Source: Opitutales bacterium (GTDB taxonomy: Bacteria; Verrucomicrobiota; Verrucomicrobiia; Opitutales; JABSRG01). Taken from it: 64,000 bases of DNA. The stretch is taken from NCBI GenBank assembly GCA_028280845.1, contig JANQKZ010000020.1, forward strand, positions 1 to 64,000, in the 5' to 3' direction. A model generated the notes under the pieces. It searched no databases and was not told the DNA's origin. It saw only the letters and a list, made by a program, of their open reading frames with translations. This document shows, piece by piece, positions 14,201 to 26,200 of the stretch. Within the stretch, counting starts at the first letter, position 1. Each line of letters opens with the position of its first letter. Position numbers and translations under genes: made by a program.

Positions 14201-17200
14201 TCCGACTCCGCCACCGAGTCGACCTTGCCATCCCCATCGACATCGGTCTCATTGGAGTCGAGCACTCCGTCGTTATCGAGATCTTCATCGACATCGGTAT
14301 TGCCATCATTGTCGAGGTCTTCACCGGGGAAGCTGTCCAGCCAACGGATCACCGGGGTCACCCCACCGAAGGCCGAACTCGAGGAATTTATTTCTACTTC
14401 AATGCCGTTGAGCGTGACCGTGAAGACATCACCCAGGCCCACCAGGCCAGCTGAAGCGGCCGTAGCCTTCAACCCGATAAACTTGGGAGAATAGGAATCG
14501 GCTCCGGGCACGATCGAGGTCGCAGTGGGCTTCATATAGGCCAGACCAAAATCGAGGTCTCCAATATAGACCCCCACGGTGCCATCGGCCACATCACCTT
14601 CCCCAAAGTAGGGATCCCCAATGCCCACGAATGCTTTCACTCCGGATGCACCCACGGTTAGGGTTTCTACTTCAACCCCAGTCACGATTGGGCTGGCGGG
14701 TGTAGAGGAGAGGCCAAGGATGTTGGCAATGGTGGAATTGATGCCGGTGTCGACATTCACCGTTTCGGTCGGGCCCATGACGAAGGCGAAGGACCCCTGC
14801 AGGTGGACAAAATCAAACAGCTTGAGGGTGGCGCTGCCGACGGTGACCTGAACGCGGAAATTGCCGTCCATATCCAGGTAGATGGGATTGGCCGGGTTCC
14901 CGGTGTTGACTTCCAACCCGGCCGGATCCAGTTTCCCGTCTCCATCCGTATCCTCTGAGGTGGTAAAGGTTTCATCCGCCCCGGCCGATTCCGCCGGGAA
15001 GCTCGTAGCAAAATCAATCGCAGGCGGTCCAACCACCCCACCCCACTCGGAGCCGCCATTCAGCTCGAGCACAATATCTTCGGCCGTGAGGGTAAACTGG
15101 TCGCCCAGTCCGACCAGACCCACTGTCGTCGCAGTCGCCTTGAGGGCCCAGAAATCAGGCAGGATGGGGAGCACGCCCTTCAACGTCGGCTGGAAGAAGG
15201 CAACGGCCAGATTCAGGTTATCGAGCACCAGACCGACCGCTTCACTGTTGATCGTATCATTGGTGTCGATGACTCCGTCGTTGTTGGTATCCGTCCGGTA
15301 TGGCCCATCCAGGCCGAGGAAAGCCTGCACATTGGATGCACCAATGGTCATGGATTGCACTTCCAGGCCGGTAATCTGGGTGAAATCAGAGGAAATGTTT
15401 ATTCCGGAAGCAGGCGCTGTCAGGCTATTAAAGAGATCTCCAATCCCGAGCGTGGAGGCGACGGTTCCAATATTTGCCGGGAAGCCGGTGCCGACCGTCA
15501 CGGTGTGGCGCGGCCCGAGTTCAAAAGCAAAGCTGCCTTGCAGGAAGAGGAAATCGTAGAATTGCAGGACGGCATTGCCCACCTCGGCTGCCACGCGGAA
15601 TTCACCTGCAAAATCGAGGAAGAGGGGATCCGAAGTCGTGCCTGTCTGAACTTCCAGACCCCGTTGATTGAATTCGCCATTTCCATCCGCATCGGTCCAG
15701 ACATCAATGACGCCGTTGCCGTTCAGGTCTTCTCCGGCATCGAGAGTATCATTGTCATTTACATCTTCGGAGAAGGTGGTGGTGCCATCGGGCTGGTTGG
15801 TCGCCGTTTCCGGAGCAAAGGAGTCCAGGCTATCCCCGGCAAACGAGGTCTGGTAGTTGACCGCCGCCGGCGAGGCTGCGCCCGGCAGGCTCGGACCCCC
15901 ATTGACCTCGAGCGTGATGGCGCCAGCCGACATTTTCAGGTCGTCGGTTCCGACGAGTCCAAAGGAGTCTGCGGTGGCTTTTAATGCAATGAGGGCCGGG
16001 GTGCTGCTTCCTTGTCCGGCTACACTGATGGGCAGGTTGGGTCGGAGGATGGAGAGCGCAAAATCGAGATTGGCCATCTGAAGACCCAGGGCATTCGGGT
16101 TGGTCGTGTCGGCCGCGTTTTCCACGGTAGTTCCATCTGCAGCCAAGATATCGACCGGGGTCAGCACCCCGTCATTGTTGCTGTCTCCGTCGGGATAGTA
16201 AGGACCATCCAGCCCGACAAAGGCGGAGATTCCTGTTCCACCCACCGTGAGGGAGCTCATGCTGATATCACTCAGCGTGGTGGGTATGCCGGGTAGATTG
16301 GCCGAGTATCCCGTGGAGACATCTACATCGTAGGTGGGACCATATACAAAAGCGAAGGAACCATTCAGGTGGACAAAATCAAACAGAGTGAGCTTGGCAT
16401 CATCGACGCTGAAGCTGATGAGCTCTCCATCAAAATCGAGATATTCCGGAGTGGTCCCTACCCCGCCGGTCGCCACTTCGAAGCCAATCGGGTCCAGTTT
16501 ACCATCTCCATCGGCGTCCTCATTGAGGGCGTCATCGAGTTGGGAATTGCCGTTCAGGTCCTCACCTGCATCCAGAGTGCCATTACCATTGGCATCCTCA
16601 TCGATGGAAGTTTGCAGGGTGCCATTTCCATTGAGATCTTCCGCCGGGAAGCTGGAGACAAAGTCGATCGTCGGAGTGGATGGTGTGCTCAGGCTGCTGG
16701 TATTTACTCGCAACTCCAGGTTATTTGCCTCTAGGTCAAAGATATCCCCTCCGCCCACAAAATCGATGGATGAGGCCGAGGCCTTTAATGCGATAAAGGA
16801 AGGCGCATTGGAGAATCCTGCCAGGGCCGTCGGCTTCATGATGGCGAGCCCAAGATCCAGATCGGAGATGGCCAGGCCGAATGCGTCAGGATTGGTCGTA
16901 TCGGCAGCATTCCTGACCGTGGTTCCATCGGCTTCAAAAATGGTTTCGTGGGTCACCACTCCATCGCCATTGCTGTCCCCGTTGGTGTAGAACGGCACCC
17001 CGAATCCGACAAAGGCGGATACATTGGATGCGCCGATGGTCAGGGTGGACATCTCCACACCGGAAATGGTGGCTGGAATGATGGAGTCGGTGAGCGGTCC
17101 AACATTGGTATCGATATCCACCGTCGTGCGGGGTCCCTTCTGGAAAGCAAAGTTGCCATAGACCTCAACGAAGTTAAGCAGGCGGACGACCGCATCATTT

Positions 17201-20200
17201 ACCTTTATACCAAGGATGGGATCTTCGAAATCGAGATAGATCGGGTTGTTTCCGCTCGTATCGGTGTCAATACGGAACCCGTCATCGAGGACACTGTTAT
17301 TGTTGGTATCCTCGGCTACATCCAGGTTGCCGTCACTGTCGGTATCCTCTCCGGCATCGAGAGTGCCATTGTCGTTAAGGTCCTCGTTGGCGGTATCCAG
17401 GGTGCCATCCCCATCGAGATCTTCACCATCGAAGCTGGCTGCAAAATCGATCGTAGACTCACCCGCCAGCGGGAACATCTTTCCGCCCGTGTTGATGTCG
17501 ATTTCAATATCGCTGGCGGAAAGCTCAAAGAAGCCGGTCGGTAAGGTGCCCCCTCCGAACTCAAAGGAGCTGGCTGTGATCTTGGCGGCATAAAAGGTAG
17601 GCAGGCCAGCGCTCAGGGTCGGGGTAAATTGAGCCAGCCCGAGGTTCAACCCCTGCAGGGCAAATCCAAATACATTATCCTGAGAAGCCAGGGTCTGATC
17701 AAAATCATAGCTGCCCGAGGTGACGATTCCGGCGAACAGCTTGCCGTTGCCGATGCCCAGCTTCATGACCTGGGTCTCAACTCCGGTCAAGGTGGTGAAG
17801 TTGGTTCCGATATTGATGGAAGCCAGGCTGTTGACTTGGGCGAAAACAGGAGCGAGTCGAATGTTGAGCGAATTCTTCAGCTGCTCGATTTTAGCGTCAA
17901 TCCGGGCAAAGAGAGGATTGATCTTCGTCTCAATGACTTCCGTGATCTTGGCTTCCGCAGCCGCCAGCCCCTCATTCAAGGCAGATTCAACACTTCCCTG
18001 GATAGTATCTACCGCGGTAGCCACAGCTTCCCCCAGGATGCTGGAATAAGCTTCGATGATCAGATCCTGGATCGGATTGATGATCAGGTTGAGGACTCCG
18101 GCCAAGCTGGAGGGGAAAGCACTCTTGATCGGGTTTAGGGCGGAATTAATGATGCCTTCGATTGCGGTAGTATCCGTAGCAGCGGATTTCACCGAGGCCA
18201 GTGCCGTATCCACACTGCTTTGCACGCTCGCCACCGTATTATTCAAACCCGTGACGATCGAGCTGATCACCGTATCCTTAGTAGCCGCAATGGTGCCGCG
18301 CAGGGATTCCAGCGTGGTCGAAATCTGAGTTTGAATGTTCGAGGTGAAAGTGCCAACCGTAGTCGCAAAGGAATTGATTGCTGTGCGCACCGAGGCCAGT
18401 TGGGTTTCTGCCGCTGCCCCGATGTTGGCCGAGATACCGGTGTCAATCGTGACCGTCTCCAGGCCACCCATTTCAAAATTAACACTCCCCTGCACCACCA
18501 GGAACTCGGATACTTTGATCTTGGCCAGATCGGTGGATGCCTTAATCAGCTCGCCATCGAAATCCAGGGTCTGGCTAGTATCGGTGCCGGTCGCAACGAC
18601 CAGGCCTCCACCTTCGAGGGCTGAAAAATCGATAGGTGGATTATCGCTTCCCGTCGCCCGATTGACTTCAACCACAACGTTGGAGGCGCTGAAATCGAAG
18701 ATATCCGTCCCTACAAATTCCACGACGGTCGCGGAGGCTTTCAGGCCGAAATATTTTACCGAGGCACTATCCGTGTTGGGCCGCAGCACAGCGAGGGCGA
18801 AGTCTACATTCGACATCGAAAGCCCAACCGCTTCGCTGTTCGGAGTATCGGCCTGGTTCAACACCGTGCTGGTCGGATCATTGGGGTCTTCCAGAATATT
18901 TTCTGTCGCGATGACTCCATCACCGTTGGTATCCGTCCACTTGGGACCATTGACTCCGAAGAACGCATTGACGCCTTCGGCTCCCACAAGGAGGGGATTG
19001 ACGGTCACCTCGGTGGCGGCGTCATCAGCCAGGTTTGCATCCAGGGCTGCGCCTTTTTCAAAGCCGAAGGATCCTTCCAGGAAGACAAACTCATCAATTT
19101 GCAGGAGCCCGTAGCCCACCGTTACCTTGACCACCTTGTCGCTGAAATCGAAATCAACCGTTCCCCCACCTGTTTCAAACGCGAGCTTTTCATCCGGCAG
19201 CGCGGAAAAGTCGATGACAGTCGTATCGTTGGCATCACTCGAATTGCTGACCGTGTTGAACTCCACGGCAATGTCCCGGGCTTCAATATCCAGGAAGTCC
19301 AGACCCACCAGGGCCACGCTGTCGGCATCGGCCTTGGCGGTGTAGTATTTCGGCCCGCTGCCCGAAGCAGCCTTGGTCATCATGAATCCGAAGGTTACAT
19401 TTTCCATGGCCAGCCCCACGGCATCTGCATTTCGGGTATCGTTGAAGTCAATGACCCCATCGGTGTTGGTGTCCTCAAAGTAGGTCCCGTAACCGACGAA
19501 AACATCCAGGCTGCTGCCCCCAAAACCAACCGATTTCGCATCAAAGGTGGTCTCGTCCGTCTTGGTCAGCGTTACGCTGTCCATCTGAGTAAAGGACAAG
19601 CCGCCGGAGACATAGATGAAATTGTCGATATTCAGCGTAACATTTTCGATCGATACCCGGAGCAGGCGGCTGAAATAATCAAAGCGAACCGAGGATCCCG
19701 CCCCAAGCTCGACCTCAAATCCGGTCGGCTCCAGAACTCCATCCCCATTCTCATCTTCATTCAGGTCCGTATCCAGGATTAAGTTCCCGTTCAGGTCTTC
19801 CCCGTCATCCAGATCCAGGATGGAATTGCCATTTACATCCTCGCTGAGGTTCGTATCGAGCACCCCATTTCCATTGAGGTCTTCTCCCGGGAAACTGGTC
19901 TGGAAATCAATGGCTGGTTTGGCCGAGGAGTCATCCCCATCGCTGCCCCCATTGACTTCCACCGTGTATCCACTGGCACTGATCTGAATCGGACTGGAGG
20001 ATTGGTCCACGCCTACCAGGCCAACCGTGCTTGCAGTGGCTTTCAGGGCGTAGTATTTGCTGCTATCCGAAGAATCTGTGGGTTTGAAGACCGCCAGGGC
20101 GAAATCGACATCGCTCAGGGCCAGGCCAAATGCATCCGTGCTGGGGGTGTCATCGGAATCGATATCTCCATCATTGTCGCTATCGACAAAGTAGGGCCCG

Positions 20201-23200
20201 ACCCCCGCAAAGATATTAACATTCTCGGCTCCGAAACTCGCCACCGAGACCGATTTGGGATCGCCGCCGGTGGTCAGGCTGACGTCAACAGCGGCCTCCT
20301 TCTTAAAGTTGAAGGCCCCTTGGACAAAGACGAAATCAGATACAGCCAGGGTGGCTTTGGCCAGGCTGACCTGCAGGAAGTTATCGGAATAATCAATGGC
20401 CAGCGAACCGGAACCCGTATTCAGGCTATATCCTGCCCCGCTGTTGAGGGCACTGAAATCAATGACGGTCGTGTCGCTGGTGTCGTCGGGGTTGTTGACC
20501 CGATTCATCTGAACCGTGTTACCCTTCGAGTTGAGGGTAATTCCCGGAATACCGACAAAACCGATGAGATCGTTGGTCACCTTGAGTGCCGTATACCTGA
20601 TATTTTTCCGCGATTCTTCCGTGGGAGACAGGGAGAGGAAGCCGAACGAGGTGTTGTCCACTGCCAGGCCGATCGCATCGCTTCCTCGGGTATCGTCGCT
20701 GTCGATGTCTCCATCGTTGTCAGAATCCTGGAAGTAGGTGCCGTAGCCGACGAACAGGTCGACGCTTCCAGCCCCAACCGCAATACCGGATACGGTTTCC
20801 TCAGTCGCTTCCGTTACCGGGGTGGTGGTGTCATCCCCGTCATTGAGGGTGACAGCCAAAGAATCAATCTTGGTAAAAGAGAAGGATCCGTTGATATAAA
20901 GGAAGCTCTCGATCGCCAAAGTGGCTTTGCTGACGGAAAATTCGAGGAAGGCGGAATCATAGTCAAAATCGACTTCCCCGCCCTCGGCCAACGTCACAGT
21001 AAATTTTCCATCCTCCAGAGTGGTGAAGTCCAGGGCCGGCGTGGCCGAATCATCGCTGCTGTCGCTCCCTCCATTCACCTGAATGCTGTAACCGCTGGCA
21101 TCGATGGTGAACCCACCTTCGCCATCACCGAGTCCGACCAAACCGATGGTATCGGCGGTGGCACTGACCGCGTAGTAAGATTTAGTACTATTTCCCGTGG
21201 GTTCAAAAAGGCCAACCGCGATATCGATGTTGGTCATGGTGAACCCAATCGCGCTGTCATCTGTATTGAAGGTCCCAGAATCCTCGTCGAAGGTGGTGAA
21301 GTATGGGCCATCTCCTACAAAGACATTGACATTCTCCGCCCCGAAGGTGGTCACCGCCACCGTTTCATCCTCGGTGCCTCCGACCTCTTGTAAGGTCAGG
21401 TCTCCCTCCTTGGAGTAACTGATACTGCCCGAGATGTGCACAAAGTCCGACACCTTCATCAGGGTCTGCCGCATATTGAAGGCGATCACCGAATCGGTGT
21501 AATCCAGGCTGATCGGAGTGCCTCCGGTCGCCACACTTAGACTTTCGTCGGTAAAGTCGACAAAAGGAGTGGCGGTCAAAACGGAGGCAAAGGGCGCCCC
21601 GGAATTCAACTCCAGGCTGGCCTCACCGATAGAGAATTCAAAGAAGCCCCAGTCCAGGCTGAGATCAGACAGACTCGCCTTCAGGGCATACATGCCGGGG
21701 ACGACCCCATCCGGGTCCGCAGCATCCGTCGCAGAAAAGAGGGACAACCCGAATCCAATATTGTTGAGGACAAACCCAAGCGCATCGGAGTCCGGAGTGT
21801 CATCGCCATCGATGTCTCCATCATTATCGCTATCAATAAAGTAAGGTCCAACCCCGACAAATACCGTGACGTTGGACGCCCCGACCGTCGTGATCGACAC
21901 CGGCAGGTCCTCGATGGTCTGGGTGGCGCTATCCCAACCCGTCACCTTGGCCAGGCTGGCTGCCAGATCTGGATTGGAGGCGAGGTCAGAACTGGAAAGG
22001 CCGGTTTCCACATCGACCGTACCGGAGGTTAACTCAAAGGCAAAGGATCCCTGGATATGGACAAAATTGGCCAGGCTGATCAGGGTCGATCCGGAGGAGA
22101 GACCCAAGACAAATTGATTAAAGTCCAACTCAACCGGAGTTCCCCCCGTGGGCACATCCAGGTGCATGTCTGTCGGAAAACTGGTCTCAAAATTGACGAA
22201 GGGGGTCGCGGACAGGCCGGTGCCCCAGGAACCGCCTGCATTGGCGGCGACCGAGACGTCGTCCATTTTAAAGGTGATCCCGGCAGTATCGAGGTTCACC
22301 GCATTGGCGATATCCGCTTTAAAGGCGTAGAGGGAGGGCACCACCCGGTCCGGATCGGCAGCCTCGGTCGAGGTAAAGATGCCCAGACCAAAAGAAATTC
22401 CGGTGAAGGAGAAGATCGCACTGGCTTCATCCGTTCCTCCGACAAAGACATTGGCGCTGTCCGCCCCGAAGGTGATCGAATCGACGGCGAGGTCATTAAT
22501 CGTGGTGTAGTCGGAAGAGGTGCCGGTTATTTTGTCGAGACCGGCCTTCAGATCAGCGTTCGCCGCGTCGTTGACCACCGCAGAGGTGAGTCCGGTGCTG
22601 ATGTCGAGCGTTTGCCCGGAGGATTGTTTGAAGGCAAAATTTCCGGCCACGGTGATGACCTGGGATATGGCCAACTTGGCTCCCTGGACATCCGCTTCGA
22701 TCAACTCCCCTTCGCCGCCATCCATGTCCAGGGTGATCGAGGTGCTGGGACCGGTACTTACAGCGAGATTTTCAGAATTCCAGTCAATGACTGAATCATC
22801 GGAAGCTCCCAGGTTAATGGTGACTGCTGCACTTGTGGCGCTCAGTTCAAAATCACCCAAGCCGACAAAGCCGATTGAGGCGGAGGAGGCTTGCAGGGCG
22901 GTCCAGCTCCGTGGGGTGTCCCCACCCTGCTCCGATGCGAGGGCCAGGGCAAAGTTAACCTGGTTTAACTGAATGCCGGTTGCTTCGGTGCTTCCTCCAT
23001 TGAGACCAACAAAGGCAGTCAGGTTATTGCCTCCCACCGTCAGCAGATCGACATCGGTAGATTCCGATGCTCCTTCAAGGGTTACGCTGCCCGTGCTCTT
23101 CTTGAAGGCAAGAGATCCATTGACCTGGAAGAACCCAGCAATGTCTAAATTGATAGTTCCGCTGGCTTCGACCAGCTCGCCCTCTGCCCCATCCAAGTTG

Positions 23201-26200
23201 ATCACCTCGGTGTCGCTCGCCCCCGATCCGGTGGAAACGGTCAGGTTCCGGGTCTTATAATCCAGCACCTGGGTGGCCCCGGCAGATTTTAAATTGACTG
23301 CAATCGCTATATTGCTGGCAGAGACTGTGGTGCCTGTAGGCAACCCATCGACCATCACCGACGTGGCGTTGGCTTCCAGTGTCGTCCAGCTCTGCGAGGC
23401 ATCTGCCTGGCTTGTTGCAAGAGCCAGGGCGAATTCCACACCAGACAGGTTCAACCCCACCCGGTCATCGGTGTCATTGCCATTAAGCCCGGCGAAGGCG
23501 CTCAGGTTTGATCCTCCGACCGTGAGAAGGTCCACTGCGGTGTTGGTCAAATCTCCAGTCACTCGAACATCTCCGATGCTCTTTTCAAAAGCGAGAGAAC
23601 CGTTTACCTGGAAGAAGCCGGCCACATTGAGATCAATCGTCCCGCTGGCCTGAATGAGCTCTCCTTTTGAACCTTCCAGGGTCAACGTTTCCGTATCCGT
23701 TGCTCCCGGACCGGTGGATACCGTGAGATTGGTGGTATGGTAGTCCAGAACCTTGGATGCTCCGGCTGACTTCAGATTCACCGCAACCGCAAGGTCACTG
23801 GCTGCTGCGCTGGATCCATCCGGAAGCCCTTTGGCTGCAATGGAAGTAGCACTGGCCACCAAGGTGGTCCAACTCCTTGCCGAATCCGTTGCCAAGGCGA
23901 GGGCAAACTCAACCCCGGTCAGCCCTAATCCAACCTGGTTATCCGTATCGTTGCCATTCAATCCGGCGAAAGCGCTTAAATTACTGCCCCCCACCGTGAG
24001 CAAGTCGACCGCAGTGTTTTCTGTATCATCCGTAACCCGGACTTCACCGGAACTGCGCTCAAACGCAAGGGATCCGTTAACTTGGAAGAAGCCGGCCACA
24101 TTGAGGTCGATCGTTCCCGCAGCCTGGATGAGCTCTCCTTTCGAGCCTGCTAGCGAGAGGGTCGTCGGGGTCGCCGTGCCGTTTGCCACGTCCAGCGACG
24201 TCGTGCTATAGTCAATGACATCCGAGGCGGCATCGGACTTTAAATTGATCGAAACGGCAAGATCACTTGCCGAAGCGCTGGATCCCGCTGGTAACCCCTT
24301 GGCGGAGATAGAAGTGGCGGTGGCCGTCAGGGTGGTCCAGTTGTTAGCCGAATCGGACGAGTCAGATGCCAGAGCCAAGGCAAAGTCAACGCCGCTCAGG
24401 CTCAAACCCATTTCATTGACGGCATTTCCTCCGTTCAGCCCGGCAAACGCACTGACTCCGCTACCCCCAATGGTCAGCAAGTCCATGCTGGTGTTGTCTG
24501 TATCTCCATTGACCCGGAGGTCCATGCTGTCCTGGAGAATGTCGAGCGATCCTTCTACCCGGAAAAAGTCTCCTACCTTGAGGGCAGCGTCAGTCAGGCT
24601 GACCGCTTTCAGGGTTGAGGAAGCTCCCAGGTCACCGAAGGTATAGGACACCCCTCCCGCTGAAATTTCCTCTCCTGTGTAAGCAGTGCCCGTCTCGTTC
24701 CACTTCACCCGGGTGGTCACCGCGCTGAGACTGACCGCAGAGCCTAACTGAACCGCAAGGGCACCAGCGGCTTCGAGCGCGCGCCCACTTGCACTGAATA
24801 CGATTCCAACCGACGCTGCAGAGACTCCGGCGGAGAATCCGCCCGCGGTCAGAGATACCGCGGCATTATTGGCCACCGCCAGAATGGTCCCCGCCGTATC
24901 ATCCTTAGCAAAACCGAAATCACCGGAAAGGGCGAAGGCAGACCCAAGCGTAGCCGACAGCCCTTCGACGCTCACCTCTCTCAAATCAGATGAAGCGTCG
25001 AGCTCCTCGAAGGTATAAGTCAAATCTGCCGCTTCCAGAGTTTCTCCAGTGTAGGCGGTTCCCGTGGTATTAAAGCGGACATCGACATTGCTCGCACTTA
25101 CACCAGCAAAGCTAACACCGGAAAGAACTGCGGTTCCGTCTGCCTCCAGAGCAATTCCGTCCGCTTCAGCCACCATTCCGAACGTGGCATCGGAAACCCC
25201 GACCGTCAGCCCTCCGGCACTGAAGGAAGCTCCCACTCCGGATCCAGTAGCAATTAAAGTGGATCCGTCCTTGGCAAATCCAAAGGATCCGGAGATGGAA
25301 AATGGCCCCGCTGAAAAGCTTAGTGTCCCACTGGCTTCGACCCCTTGCCCCGAGGATCCGTCCCCGTCAAAAACTGCGAGTTGCCCGCTGCTGTCCGAAA
25401 TTGTCACACTGGCCGAAGAAAAATTTACCACCTGGGGAGTGGCCCCGTTGCCCAACTCCAGACTGGCTAGTAGCGAAAGACTTCCCGATGTAAAGGTAAG
25501 GTCGCCCATTCCCACTAAGGAAATTCCGGAGGCAGAGCCCTTGATATCGAGCCAGGCTCTCTGATCACTAATATCAACCGGATCGTGGAAAACGAGACCC
25601 AGGTCGATATCTGTAAAAGAGAACCCGATGGCTCCCGTATTACTAGCAGGTCCATCGGCTCCAAAGAATCCAGTCGCATCTCTTAAACCGAATGTCCAGC
25701 GTTCAACTGTAACAGTGGAGTTGTCAGTTAAAGTTATGCTATTACTATCTCCGCCATAACCAAGAAGTATAGAACCTTCAAGATAGAGAGTGTCAGCCAC
25801 ATTTATGGAGCCGCTGAACTCGATGGATGACGGTAGCGTCGTAAAGTAGTCGAGATTCAGGAATTCACCAACTGTGTCGTTCGCTGCAGCATCTGCCGCG
25901 GATATCAGAAAAGCCGAGCCAGGAAGGAATTCTCGCACTACCAGGTCAATGCTATTAGCGTCCTGCTGAATATCAAAGTAGTAATCCCCATAAAAACCAA
26001 ACAACCCCTGTGCAGAACTAAAGCTCCCTGTCGCTGTTGCGAACGTTATAATAGAAAAAGTGTCACCCACCTCCGGAGTGAAACCATTAATAATATCGAT
26101 ATCTAATGTTCCAGCTAGTGTAGCTGTATTAGTAACCTGAATCTGATCGTATTCAGTACCGGCAGCTGTGCCTCCGATTTCGAAGAGGAGCGTGCTGGAC

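Larger units (their letters stand above)
13200..25700 (-). repeat. About 19 tandem modules of the giant adhesin
   Basis: Each module carries a [AV]-F-x-G-x-x-G-P-Y-[FW]-like core, then a G-[LF]-x-x-x-x-x-[FL]-[GA]-[LI] strand, a K-A-[ST]-A segment, a D-F-x-[ST]-[SA]-F segment and an aromatic V-x-G-S-[FL]-[AS]-F strand. I located cores near 25660, 24435, 23955, 23480, 22997, 22450, 21845, 21305, 20735, 20185, 19485, 18950, 17735, 17000, 16200, 15300, 14610, 13885 and 13235. Spacing varies between about 475 and 1,200 bases. Many modules end in 'DSDNDGDID'-like Ca-binding loops. I do not recognise a named domain family. Confidence 0.85.

Noticed and set aside
5-25564. Many long plus-strand open frames, some over 450 codons, across 1-25.6 kb
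   Set aside because: They lie antisense to the giant gene. Their translations are low-complexity (Val/Pro/Ser/Arg-rich) mirror images of its repeats, whereas the minus-strand frame shows coherent domains.
13200-25700. Regular repeats that could be taken for a CRISPR array or minisatellites
   Set aside because: The repeat units are hundreds of bases long, diverged, and keep the reading frame of one coding sequence. There are no short identical repeats with unique spacers.
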